Assembly (NCBI RefSeq): GCF_029109325.1
Contig: NZ_JAQKQJ010000015.1
Coordinates: 1 to 64,000 of the forward strand
Origin: Nodosilinea sp. PGN35
Lineage (GTDB): Bacteria; Cyanobacteriota; Cyanobacteriia; Phormidesmidales; Phormidesmidaceae
Reading direction: 5' to 3'
Length of the DNA stretch: 64,000 nucleotides
Shown here: piece by piece, positions 1 to 7,866 of the stretch
Position numbering within the stretch: the first letter of the stretch is position 1
Layout of the letters: each line of letters starts with the position of its first letter
Program-made: the position numbers and the translations under genes
The notes under the pieces: generated by a model
What the model saw: only the letters and a program-made list of their open reading frames with translations
What the model was told of the DNA's origin: nothing
Databases searched by the model: none

Positions 1-24
1 CACTAACGCCGCCACTAACCCTAA

Positions 25-378
25 GTGATCCAGGTTTTCTATCTTCAAGGCGCGATCCCAATCCTTACCCTGAGCTTACCTCCGCTGACCCAAATACTCC
101 TTTTGTCAACCTGCGGAATGTCGGTTGTAGACTACATCGCCGGTCAGACTGGGCTCCAGCAGGCCGAGCGTTTCCTCCCAACGCTCGATGCCAAATTCGC
201 CAGAATCACCCAATTCCCTAACCTGGGGCGACCACGCGACGAAATCCTCCCAGAGCTGCCCAGCCTCTCAATGAAGAACTACCTCATTCTCTACACCGCA
301 ACCGAATCTAGAGTAGACATCCTGCGAGTCGTCAGTGGCTACCGCGACTTGGCGAGTTTGTTCACAGACGACGAGTAA
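25..378 (+). CDS. ParE/RelE-family toxin-like protein, N-terminus doubtful
   Basis: The second half matches the ParE/RelE toxin fold: the helix ending DYIA, the phrase FPNLGRPRDE, the strand KNYLILYTA and the ending DILRVVSGYRDLASLF are characteristic. ParE toxins poison DNA gyrase and RelE toxins cut mRNA; which applies here cannot be told. The first 40 or so residues (GTG start) are hydrophobic and do not resemble the usual first strand and helix, while another frame reads YPELTSADP near position 67, similar to normal ParE beginnings, so an early frameshift is possible. No antitoxin gene is visible; it may lie left of the window edge. The gene sits at the margin of a decayed mobile element. 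Confidence 0.6.
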   Translation: MIQVFYLQGAIPILTLSLPPLTQILLLSTCGMSVVDYIAGQTGLQQAERFLPTLDAKFARITQFPNLGRPRDEILPELPSLSMKNYLILYTATESRVDILRVVSGYRDLASLFTDDE

Positions 379-388
379 TCGATTTTCG

Positions 389-609
389 GTAGACATGGTA
401 GACGCCCGGTAGACAGAGTGTCTACCAGGCGAAAGACTCTATCCACAAGCTCTTCAGCCATTTCGGTAGACAGTAGACACTTTCCTAGCAATTCCCCATT
501 GGTAAACCCTGTCTACTTGTCTACTGTTTCGCTATAACCCTTGACCATCAACACTTTCAGCGGTAGACACCCCGTCTACCGTTTCCTCAAATCTGTCTAC
601 CGCGTCTAC
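389..609. repeat. Array of 12 GTAGAC/GTCTAC hexamers
   Basis: Six copies read GTAGAC (starting at 389, 398, 409, 466, 473, 563) and six read GTCTAC (420, 511, 519, 574, 595, 604). Spacing within clusters is 7-11 bp. Several copies extend to CGGTAGAC. The array starts just after the ParE-like gene and runs into the last codons of the DUF3987-type fragment. It looks like an iteron or protein-binding array of the decayed element; function is inference. Confidence 0.75.
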
Positions 610-903
610 CGTTGCCCGCCATCGCAGCCGATTCCCCATCCCCTGGGTTTCCCCATACCCCACCGCCTCCAGCTCCAAAAAATGAGCGCGAATCACCTCC
701 ACCCCCGCTTTCCGTAAACTGCGCTCATAATTCCGCACATCCTTCGCCCGCAGCCAGCCCCGCACCCGCGATAGCTGAATCAGCTTCGTATAGACCGGCT
801 CCAGCGCCCCATCCACCGTATTCCCATCCGCATAGAGCAGCTTCACCTGACCAATGAACCAACGCCCCAGCTTAATTGACGCCTGCATCTGGCTCACCTC
901 CAC
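532..903 (-). pseudogene. C-terminal fragment of a DUF3987-type mobile-element protein
   Basis: The 123-residue frame matches, by recollection of the family, the extreme C-terminus of DUF3987 (helicase/primase-like) proteins of cyanobacterial plasmids and islands: a helix with WFIGQVKLLYADG, then a winged-helix-like stretch with LIQLSRVRGWLRAKDV and a LEAVGYGETQG turn. Full-length members are many hundred residues, so the ATPase part is missing. The frame follows directly on a truncated integrase on the same strand, overlapping it by about 10 bases, which looks like a deletion junction near 890-915. The last residues (VDAVDRFEETVDG) are encoded by the hexamer array. The family call rests on a short tail only. 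Confidence 0.5.
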
Positions 904-1208
904 CGCATGGGAACGACTGTCTTTGATTTGTGCTGGATGAATTTGTTGAATAGGCCGGTGACAATCAGCTGGCTGCAGTTAGGGAGCTGCAATTTATAGG
1001 CTCGCAGCGTTGGATCGAAATGCCCCGACATCATATCGAGTTCGATTTGAGACGCCTTGGCCTCGGCCACTCTCCGATTCGTGACGGTGTCAGGGAGCCC
1101 GATAAACAGAAAATAGCGTTCCCCTTTGTAACGCCAGCCCAGACGAAACCGATCGCGGTCACTGATCACCGATACGGTGCCCTTCTTCGCTCTAGCAGCG
1201 TTGGCCAT
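894..1208 (-). pseudogene. Truncated site-specific integrase, arm-binding domain only
   Basis: From the ATG at 1208 the protein begins MANAARAKKGTVSVISDRDR and continues through RLGWRYKGERYFLFIGLPDT, EAKASQIELDMMSGHFDPTL and LFNKFIQHKSKTV. This is the N-terminal arm-type DNA-binding domain plus the start of the core-binding domain of cyanobacterial tyrosine recombinases. Such enzymes are normally about 350-450 residues; here the frame stops at 105, and no RHRY catalytic residues are present. The start lies 172 bp beyond the 3' end of tRNA-Ala, the usual position of an integrase beside its tRNA attachment site. An upstream in-frame extension runs through the tRNA and is not coding. Confidence 0.7.
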
Positions 1209-1380
1209 GGTGAAAGCCCTACGGAGAATGGATCGAATGGATCGAGGGAATCTTTCGATCCAATTTTTAACCAAAATGGCCAAAAGTGGCATAACAGCGT
1301 CCGACCCTAAGAACTCGCCAAGGCTCTGAATCACTTTGTTGTAGGCGATACAACCCTTGACCTGTATGGGTTTGAGAGAA

Positions 1381-1453
1381 TGGAGAATAGGAGATTCGAA
1401 CTCCTGACCTCTGCGGTGCGATCGCAGCGCTCTACCAACTGAGCTAATTCCCC
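1381..1453 (-). tRNA. tRNA-Ala (anticodon CGC)
   Basis: A 73-nt cloverleaf is readable: acceptor GGGGAAT/ATTCTCC, D-arm GCTC/GAGC, anticodon stem CTGCG/CGCAG with loop ATCGCAC, T-arm AGGAG-TTCGAAT-CTCCT and discriminator A. Positions 34-36 are CGC, reading GCG (Ala). The G3:U70 wobble, the alanine identity element, is present. CCA is not encoded. A HIP1 octamer (GCGATCGC, 1418-1425) covers positions 29-36, including the anticodon. A truncated integrase downstream of the 3' end suggests the gene served as an attachment site. Confidence 0.93.
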
Positions 1454-1551
1454 GAGGTGTGGCATTCAAAGTGAAAACGTTGCAGCGCCGTATTGTCTGA
1501 GTACCCTGGCTGTTTAACGCTGACACCCTAGTAGTTTACCAAAACCCTCGC

Positions 1552-1830
1552 CTACTTCTTCCCTCGCCCCCTGGCGGATCGCCGCTTGTTTCCGGGCTGG
1601 GTCTGGTGGGCACCGAAGTACTTCTCGCTGCGGTAGCGCAGCCACACCCTGAGGGTTTGGGGAATTTGGTCTTTTTGCTCCTTGGTGAGGGTGTTGTAGA
1701 GGGCCAGGGCTTTTTCGCGCTCGCCCCGGCAGGCGGCGTTATTGTGGGCATCCCAGTAGCTGCGGGCCAGGCGGATGCGGCGGCAGACTTCTTTGACTAG
1801 GGCATTGCCTTCTAAGGGAGAATCTGACAT
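1552..1830 (-). CDS. Conserved hypothetical small protein (92 aa)
   Basis: Starting at the ATG at 1830 the protein reads MSDSPLEGNALVKEVCRRIR and ends in a basic tail (KRRSARGRGKK). It is predicted helical, with a motif around YNTLTKEQKDQIPQTLRVWL that looks conserved rather than random. I recognise no enzyme motif. The frame extends upstream into repeats encoding a Pro/Thr/His-rich stretch, which I exclude because it is only translated heptamer satellite. The basic tail would suit nucleic-acid or ribosome contact, which is inference. Confidence 0.6.
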   Translation of the reverse strand: MSDSPLEGNALVKEVCRRIRLARSYWDAHNNAACRGEREKALALYNTLTKEQKDQIPQTLRVWLRYRSEKYFGAHQTQPGNKRRSARGRGKK

Positions 1831-1834
1831 GGCG

Positions 1835-1946
1835 GGGTGTTGGGTTTCGGGTATTGGGTGTTGGGGGTCGGGGGTTGGGTGGCGGGTGTTGGGTATTGGG
1901 TGTTGAGTGTTGGGTGTTGGGTGGCGGGTGTTGGGTGGCGGGTGTT
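1835..1946. repeat. Sixteen tandem GGGTGTT-like heptamers
   Basis: The plus strand divides exactly into 16 seven-base units, mostly GGGTGTT, with GGGTATT, GGGTGGC and GGGTTTC variants. The many GGG runs give G-quadruplex potential on the plus strand. The array ends five bases from the ATG of the 92-aa gene, so it occupies its leader. Confidence 0.9.
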
Positions 1947-1952
1947 GGGCAT

Positions 1953-2015
1953 GAAACCCGAAACCTGACACCCGAAACCTGAAACCTGACACCTAAAACC
2001 TGACACCTAAAACCC
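1953..2015. repeat. Nine tandem GAAACCT/GACACCY heptamers
   Basis: Nine seven-base units (GAAACCC, GAAACCT, GACACCC, GACACCT, AAAACCT) follow the first array after a six-base gap. Read on the minus strand they become GGGTTTC and GGGTGTC, i.e. the same kind of unit as the first array in opposite orientation, so the two arrays face each other as an imperfect inverted repeat. Confidence 0.85.
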
Positions 2016-2087
2016 TTTCCTAACCCCAGCGCACCAAATCCCTTTAAGCTAAACCATTGTGACCTCTCGTTTCATTCCCGACTCTTC

Positions 2088-2876
2088 ATGAAAATTGCCA
2101 CCTGGAACGTCAACTCCATTCGATCGCGCCTCGACCACGCGACCCAGTGGCTGCAAACTAACCCGGTGGATGTGCTGTGCCTGCAAGAGACCAAGGTGGT
2201 CAATGAGGCATTTCCGAGCGCTGCTTTTTCGGAACTGGGCTATACCGCCTACATCAATGGGCAGAAGTCCTACAACGGCGTGGCGCTGCTGAGCCGGCAG
2301 CCGCTGGAGAATGTGCAGTACGGCTTTGGCTCTGTCCTGGGGGCGGAGCGGGTGGGCGATCTAGACGATCAAAAGCGGGTGATCGCCGGGCTGTGGGGCG
2401 ACATCTATATAGTGAATCTCTACGTGCCCAACGGCAGCGCCATTGCCAGCGAGAAGTACGAGTACAAGCTGCGCTGGCTGGCCTGCCTGAAGGACTACCT
2501 GGCGGCCCTGCTGGAAACCTACCCCTGCCTCAACGTCTGCGGCGACTTCAACATTGCTCTGGAGGACAAAGACATCTACAACCCCGAGGGCAAAGAGAAG
2601 CACATCATGTCGTCCCCGATGGAGCGGGAGGCCCTGCGGGAGGTGCTGACCGTGGGGCTAAAGGATGGCTTTCGGCTGTTCACCGACGAGGGCGGCCATT
2701 TTAGCTGGTGGGACTACCGGGCGGCCTCCTTTAGGCGAAATATGGGCTGGCGAATCGATCATCACTACCTGTCGGTAGGGTTAAGCGATCGCGCCCTCAG
2801 CTGCACCATCGACATTGAGCCCCGCCGCTGGGAAAAACCCAGCGACCACACCCCGGTCATCATGGAATATGCCTGA
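2088..2876 (+). CDS. xth: Exodeoxyribonuclease III
   Basis: The enzyme cuts DNA at apurinic/apyrimidinic sites and degrades 3' ends in base-excision repair, in the cytoplasm. At 262 residues it has normal family length. The first strand MKIATWNVNSIRSR, the metal-ligand Glu34 in LCLQETK, the GDFNIA block in the middle, and SDHTPV at residues 252-257 are the signature motifs of the AP-endonuclease/exonuclease III family. The ATG start is fixed by the family's beginning. It stands alone between the heptamer arrays and a SNF2 helicase on the same strand. The function is secure. Confidence 0.95.
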   Translation: MKIATWNVNSIRSRLDHATQWLQTNPVDVLCLQETKVVNEAFPSAAFSELGYTAYINGQKSYNGVALLSRQPLENVQYGFGSVLGAERVGDLDDQKRVIAGLWGDIYIVNLYVPNGSAIASEKYEYKLRWLACLKDYLAALLETYPCLNVCGDFNIALEDKDIYNPEGKEKHIMSSPMEREALREVLTVGLKDGFRLFTDEGGHFSWWDYRAASFRRNMGWRIDHHYLSVGLSDRALSCTIDIEPRRWEKPSDHTPVIMEYA

Positions 2877-3091
2877 AGGTTCAAGAGGCGGCCCGGTCAG
2901 GGCTGACTTGAAGGAGTAAGATAGGCAAATTAAGCAGGTTTTCTGCACACCAGAAGTAGCCACAGGGGCTTCGAGATAGACTCACCCGCCGGGCACTGAC
3001 TGGCGTTTTGGCCTCAATTTGCGGGTAATCAGTCCCCATTGTCTGATTTCAACCCATTGTGATCGTTGAGCGAGTCGTAGATACAGGGCTA

Positions 3092-6000
3092 ATGGCAATA
3101 CTACACATCAGTTGGGTTCCCCAGGCACAGCAGTTTTTTCTCTGGGCAGAAGCCTGGCAACCCCTACCGCCGCAAGGGTTGTACCCCTGGGAAGGCATAC
3201 ACCCCCATCCCTATGCTCTAACTCAACTCGATTTAGCTCAGGTGCTCACCGCTATTCAAAAGCAGCTCGCTAGCCGGGCCGCTACCGGCGGCGAGCTATT
3301 CCCAGCGGTGCTGACAGAGGCAGCGGGCCCCGGCAAAGGCACCAAAAAAGTTCCCGAGGGCAGCAGTCGGCGAGGTAGCTCCCGCAGCGCCAAAGCAGCG
3401 ACCGGCCCCCGCTGGGGAGAGTTGGCCCTATCGCTGCCTGCCCAGATTACGCCGTCGGCCATGGTACCCCTGCACTCAGCCCGTATCGATACTCAGTCCG
3501 ACGATTCCGTCCAGGCCGACGCGGTACTCCATCCCTGGCGCGTGCAGGGATGGCATTTGGGTGTAGCCGACTTTTTGCCCATGTTGTTGACCCTGCCCCT
3601 GGGCCAGCATACCCTCACTGGCCCAGGCGACCTTGGGGCCGACCTGCGCTATTGGGGCCATATGGCTCGCTGGGGGCTTAATCTGCTGGCCCGGGGCAAG
3701 TTTTTGCCGGGTCTAGAGCTCACCAGCCAAACCCTCGCGGCTGGCTGGCATCCCCTGCTCGACAGCGCTCCTGACCAAGAGCGCCTGCGCCATTTTGCCC
3801 TGACAATGCCGCTGGTCAGCCGCATCCCCCTACCAGCGGCGGCGAAGGGCGCACTGCCCCTGGCCTGTGGAGTGCCGCTGCTCGATCCGCAGCCCCTGCT
3901 GCTGGGCTTTTTGACCGCCATGGTTGACCACCAGGTGCGCCAAATGACCCAGGCCCAACCTTCAAACGCCCTCGCTAACCTGGGCAAAGAGCTGCCCCTA
4001 CAGCCCTGGCTGGTGGCCCTGGGCCAGGCGGGGGGCAGTCTGGAGGCCCCCGCCGCCGCCGCTGCCCGCCTGCAAGAGGTGCTCACCACCTGGACGACGC
4101 CTTTACAAACCCTGGCCGACGACCCCACCCGCCAGTTTCGCCTGCGGCTGGTACTTCAGCCGCCCCCAGATCTCGATCAACCCTGGCAGCTGCGCTATCA
4201 AATTCAGTCGGTCATCAACCCTGACTGGCGAGCGGAGGCCGAGCTGATCTGGCAATACCCGGTGGCCGAACTCCACCACCAGGGGGCTGTGCTGAAGTCG
4301 CCCCAGGAAACCCTGCTGGGAGCGCTGGGCCGGGCGGCCAGGCTTTACGAGCCCATCCGTGAAAGTCTGCGACAACAGCACCCTACCCACTGCGAGCTTG
4401 ACCCCATTCAGGCGTATCAGTTTATCAAGGCGTCGGCCTGGCAGCTGCAAGACAACGGTGTCGAGGTAGAACTCCCCCCCGGGTTAGCCCACAGCGCCGA
4501 CGGGGAGGCCGGTAGACTGGGGCTCAAGGTACAGGCGGAGGTGCCACCTCAGAAACAGCGGCAGCGGCTGGGCCTCAAAAGCCTGCTAAACTTTCGCTGG
4601 GAGCTGTCGATCGCAGGGGAAACCCTCTCCGCCGCCGAGTTTGAGCAGCTGATCAACCAGGGTTCGCCTTTGGTTGAAATTAACGGTCGCTGGGTCGAAC
4701 TCAAACCCCAGGACGTGAAGGCGGCGCGGCAGTTTTTGGCCGGGCAGAAGACCGCCACCCCCCTGTCGGTGGAAGATGCCCTGCGGATCAGCACTGGCGA
4801 TACGCAACTGATCGACCGGCTGCCCGTGGTCAGCTTTGAGGCCACCGGAGCGCTGCAAACCCTGATCGAAACCCTCACCACGGGCAACCAGACCCTCGAA
4901 GAAATGCAGGCCCCCAGCGGTTTTAAAGGGACACTGCGGCCCTACCAGGCGCGGGGAGTGTCGTGGCTGGCCTTTTTAGAACAGTGGGGCCTGGGGGCCT
5001 GCCTGGCGGATGACATGGGCCTGGGCAAAACCATTCAGCTGATCGCCTTCTTGCTCTACCTACAGGACAACGGCTGGCTGGAGACCCCGGTGCTGCTGGT
5101 GTGCCCCACCTCGGTGCTGGGCAACTGGGAGAAGGAGGTGAAGCGGTTTGCGCCCAAGCTCAAAGTACTGGTACACCACGGCGATCGCCGCCCCAAGGGG
5201 GCCAACTTTGCCAAAGCCGTGCAGGGCAAACACCTGGTGATCACCAGCTACGCCCTGATCTACCGCGACCTCAAACCCTTGCAGTCGGTGAGCTGGCCCT
5301 GTCTGGTGCTGGATGAAGCCCAGAACATCAAGAACTCTGACGCCAAGCAGTCGAAGGCGGCCCGGCAGATCGAGGCCCAGTTTCGCGTCGCCCTCACCGG
5401 CACACCCGTGGAAAACCGCCTGGGCGAGCTGTGGTCGATCATGGACTTTCTCAACCCCGGCTACCTGGGGCCAAAGAACTTCTTTCAGCGCCGCTTTGCG
5501 ACGCCCATCGAGCGCTACGGCGACACGGCTTCCCTGCGGGCGCTGAAGGGTCTGGTGCAGCCGTTTATTTTGCGCCGCCTTAAGACCGATCGCAGCATCA
5601 TTCAAGACCTGCCCGACAAGCAGGAGATGACCGTCTACTGCGGTCTGTCGGCGGAGCAGGCCAACCTCTACCAGCAGACCGTCGATGCCGCCCTCGAAAC
5701 CCTGGACGAGGCCACCGGAGTGCAGCGCAAGGGCCAAATTCTCGCCCTGCTGACCAAGCTCAAGCAGATCTGCAACCACCCGGCCCAGTTTTTGCAGGAG
5801 CCCAGCCTGGGGCTGAAGGGGCGATCGGGCAAACTTCAGCGCCTCGACGAAATGCTAGAGGAGGTGATTGCCGAGGGCGATCGCGCCTTGATCTTCACCC
5901 AGTTTGCCGAGTGGGGCAAGCTGCTCCAGCGGCACCTCCAGTCCTACCTGGGCCAGGAGGCGCTGTTTCTCTACGGCAGCACGACTAAGAACCAGCGGGA

Positions 6001-6379
6001 GGCCATGGTCGATCGCTTCCAGAACGACCCCGCCGCCCCCCGGCTGTTCATTCTTTCATTAAAGGCGGGGGGCGTGGGCCTCAACCTCACCCGCGCCAAC
6101 CACGTCTTCCACTACGATCGCTGGTGGAACCCGGCGATCGAAAACCAGGCCACCGACCGCGCCTTCCGCATCGGCCAGACCCGCAACGTGCAGGTGCACA
6201 AGTTCGTCACCACCGGCACCCTAGAGGAGCGCGTCCACGAGATGATCGAGAGCAAGAAAGCGCTCTCGGAGCAGGTGGTCAGCGCCGGGGAGGGCTGGCT
6301 CACCGAGTTCGACACCGACCAGCTGCGCAACCTGCTGCTGCTCGATCGCAACGCCATCATCGACGACGACGGCGATTAG
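3092..6379 (+). CDS. SNF2-family DEAD/DEAH helicase (HepA-like)
   Basis: This is a SNF2 ATPase of 1095 residues. The N-terminal half carries the SNF2-associated domain common in bacterial members. The ATPase core has LADDMGLGKTIQ (Walker A), the DEAQ box in VLDEAQNIKN, LTGTPVENRLGELWSIMDFL, and in the second lobe LIFTQFAEWG, LKAGGVGLNLTRANHV, DRWWNPAIENQATDRAFRIG and the final TGTLEERVHEMI. Bacterial SNF2 proteins remodel protein-DNA or RNA-polymerase complexes; the target here is unknown. I start at the ATG at 3092 (MAILHISW), as usual in cyanobacterial homologues, rather than at an in-frame GTG 33 bases upstream. Confidence 0.92.
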   Translation: MAILHISWVPQAQQFFLWAEAWQPLPPQGLYPWEGIHPHPYALTQLDLAQVLTAIQKQLASRAATGGELFPAVLTEAAGPGKGTKKVPEGSSRRGSSRSAKAATGPRWGELALSLPAQITPSAMVPLHSARIDTQSDDSVQADAVLHPWRVQGWHLGVADFLPMLLTLPLGQHTLTGPGDLGADLRYWGHMARWGLNLLARGKFLPGLELTSQTLAAGWHPLLDSAPDQERLRHFALTMPLVSRIPLPAAAKGALPLACGVPLLDPQPLLLGFLTAMVDHQVRQMTQAQPSNALANLGKELPLQPWLVALGQAGGSLEAPAAAAARLQEVLTTWTTPLQTLADDPTRQFRLRLVLQPPPDLDQPWQLRYQIQSVINPDWRAEAELIWQYPVAELHHQGAVLKSPQETLLGALGRAARLYEPIRESLRQQHPTHCELDPIQAYQFIKASAWQLQDNGVEVELPPGLAHSADGEAGRLGLKVQAEVPPQKQRQRLGLKSLLNFRWELSIAGETLSAAEFEQLINQGSPLVEINGRWVELKPQDVKAARQFLAGQKTATPLSVEDALRISTGDTQLIDRLPVVSFEATGALQTLIETLTTGNQTLEEMQAPSGFKGTLRPYQARGVSWLAFLEQWGLGACLADDMGLGKTIQLIAFLLYLQDNGWLETPVLLVCPTSVLGNWEKEVKRFAPKLKVLVHHGDRRPKGANFAKAVQGKHLVITSYALIYRDLKPLQSVSWPCLVLDEAQNIKNSDAKQSKAARQIEAQFRVALTGTPVENRLGELWSIMDFLNPGYLGPKNFFQRRFATPIERYGDTASLRALKGLVQPFILRRLKTDRSIIQDLPDKQEMTVYCGLSAEQANLYQQTVDAALETLDEATGVQRKGQILALLTKLKQICNHPAQFLQEPSLGLKGRSGKLQRLDEMLEEVIAEGDRALIFTQFAEWGKLLQRHLQSYLGQEALFLYGSTTKNQREAMVDRFQNDPAAPRLFILSLKAGGVGLNLTRANHVFHYDRWWNPAIENQATDRAFRIGQTRNVQVHKFVTTGTLEERVHEMIESKKALSEQVVSAGEGWLTEFDTDQLRNLLLLDRNAIIDDDGD

Positions 6380-6607
6380 GCCCATTGACCTTTGTGCCCT
6401 CAGGCCCCCAGGGAACAAAAACTAAGTGGTAGGATTGGGAGCGGGCTAAATCGCTTGGCCAACGGGGATCGCCCGCCCCCCAACGGCCCGGTTCTCTCAC
6501 TGGCACAGATCGGCCTACGTCTTTTAGTTCCTGGGGCTATTGTGATGGGTGGCCTCGATCGGTTGCCCCAAGCTACCCGGCCAGACCGTTCTCATTGGAA
6601 GTACACC

Positions 6608-7183
6608 ATGACATCCCTTAAGCAATCCCTTAAATTTGTCGCCCTGGGGCTAGCTGCCGTGGCTGCAGCGGTGGGCCTCAGCACCGCACTGCCCCAGCCT
6701 ACCCAGGCCCAGACCGGGCTGACCATCTTTGGCGGGGTCGAAACCGAGTATCGCCTCAACTACTTAATCGACTTCAACTTTCCGTACAGCACCAACTCCC
6801 GCTACTACCTCAACATCATGCGCACTAAGCTGCCGCGCGATGTCATTTCCCTGGAGATTGACTACCCCGACACCTTTACCGAAATTGGCGGACGCTTTAA
6901 CCCCAACTCCATTGAGCTGCGCAGCGGTACCTGGCGCGGCGACAGCCCGATTGCGGTCAAAGCCATCGACTGGATCGAAGACGAAAATCGCATTGAAATC
7001 ATTCCCGAAGAGCCCATTCCGGCCAATACCAACCTGGTGGTGGTGATGTCCGACGTCCGCAACCCCCGCCGCTACGGCTACCACTACTTCAACCTGAGAA
7101 TGATGTACCAGGGCGATGTGATCAACCAGTACGTCGGCACCTGGCCCATGGAAATTGCCGCCGACAGCAATCAGCGCCGGTAG
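6608..7183 (+). CDS. DUF2808 domain protein, exported
   Basis: The 191-residue protein starts with a Sec-type signal peptide (basic MTSLKQSLK, hydrophobic core, cleavage likely after PTQAQ). The mature part contains the DUF2808 pattern: YYLNIMRTKLPRDVISLEI, NPNSIELRSG, a charged EIIPEEPIPANTNLVVVMSD block and the NPRRYGYHYFNLR end. This family is widespread in cyanobacteria and probably extracytoplasmic; its role is unknown to me. The frame continues upstream without the signal peptide being N-terminal, so the ATG at 6608 is the sensible start. It precedes the rpmH cluster on the same strand by about 70 bases. Confidence 0.85.
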   Translation: MTSLKQSLKFVALGLAAVAAAVGLSTALPQPTQAQTGLTIFGGVETEYRLNYLIDFNFPYSTNSRYYLNIMRTKLPRDVISLEIDYPDTFTEIGGRFNPNSIELRSGTWRGDSPIAVKAIDWIEDENRIEIIPEEPIPANTNLVVVMSDVRNPRRYGYHYFNLRMMYQGDVINQYVGTWPMEIAADSNQRR

Positions 7184-7252
7184 GCTTTAGGGGCAGTTGG
7201 TGCTACGATATTAGACCGTGACTTTTTAGCAGAAACAGGCAGAGACTAAGCC

Positions 7253-7390
7253 ATGAGCAAGCGCACCCTAGAGGGCACCAACCGAAAGCAGAAGCGAACC
7301 TCCGGGTTTCGCGCTCGTATGCGCTCCCACACCGGCCAGGAAGTGATCAAGGCCCGCCGCCGTAAGGGCCGGGCTAAGCTCGCGGTCTAG
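7253..7390 (+). CDS. rpmH: 50S ribosomal protein L34
   Basis: This 45-residue gene reads MSKRTLEGTNRKQKRTSGFR, then RMRSHTGQEVIKARRRKGRA and ends KLAV. It is the typical basic L34 of the large ribosomal subunit, recognisable over its whole length. It opens the conserved rpmH-rnpA-PH-yidC-khpB cluster. A hairpin with a T-run lies between it and rnpA, which would let L34 be made in excess over the downstream products. Confidence 0.97.
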   Translation: MSKRTLEGTNRKQKRTSGFRARMRSHTGQEVIKARRRKGRAKLAV

Positions 7391-7428
7391 GTGGGGCAAT
7401 CCCACCATCGGCCATCTATTCTTGCATG

Positions 7429-7460
7429 GCCCTGGGGCTATCCTAAGCTCCAGGGCTTTT
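7429..7460 (+). terminator. Hairpin plus T-tract after rpmH
   Basis: GCCCTGG (7429-7435) pairs with CCAGGGC (7450-7456) and is followed by TTTT. It lies 39 bases after the rpmH stop and just before rnpA, so it would act as a partial terminator or attenuator. Function is inferred from shape. Confidence 0.65.
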
Positions 7461-7482
7461 GCCGTGCGTTGAGGATTGGGTA

Positions 7483-7866
7483 GTGCTGCCCAAACACAAC
7501 CGGCTGCGGCGATCGCAGCAGTTTTCCCAGGTTTACCGTCAGGGCAGAAAGGCCGTCTCTGCCCATCTGATCGTGCGCCTCTGGGCATTGCCCGCCGCTC
7601 CGGGCGCAGGGACCTCCACCCCCTCCAGTGCTGGCCCCTGCGTGGGTATTGTCGTCAGCCTCAAGGTGCACAAGCGAGCGGTGGTGCGCAACCGCCTCAA
7701 GCGGCAGGTGCGCGCCGCCCTGCGCGCCCTGCTGCCCCGCCTCAGCCCTGCCCTGTGGATTGTGATCAGCCTGAAGCCCGAGGCGACCGAGTGCGAATAT
7801 GGCGAATTTTTGCGAGAATTAGAGCAGTTGTTCACCAAGCTAGAGGTACTCCATGGGCATTCGTGA
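7483..7866 (+). CDS. rnpA: Ribonuclease P protein component
   Basis: RnpA binds the RNase P RNA and helps process tRNA 5' ends. The family beginning LPKHNRLRRSQQFSQVYRQG, the strand GIVVSLKVHKRAVVRNRLKR and the basic RNR-KR-R helix (the RNP signature) are all present. The GTG at 7483 gives MLPKHNRL, the usual start; another GTG-type start 24 bases upstream is possible. It follows rpmH and overlaps the next gene by 14 bases, showing co-transcription and probable translational coupling. Family length is normal. Confidence 0.93.
   Translation: MLPKHNRLRRSQQFSQVYRQGRKAVSAHLIVRLWALPAAPGAGTSTPSSAGPCVGIVVSLKVHKRAVVRNRLKRQVRAALRALLPRLSPALWIVISLKPEATECEYGEFLRELEQLFTKLEVLHGHS

Noticed and set aside
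389..609. CRISPR array
   Set aside because: Hexamers are too short, in both orientations and irregularly spaced; no cas genes.
1831..1992. N-terminal Pro/Thr/His extension of the 92-aa protein
   Set aside because: It is only translated heptamer satellite; the ATG at 1830 starts the plausible part.
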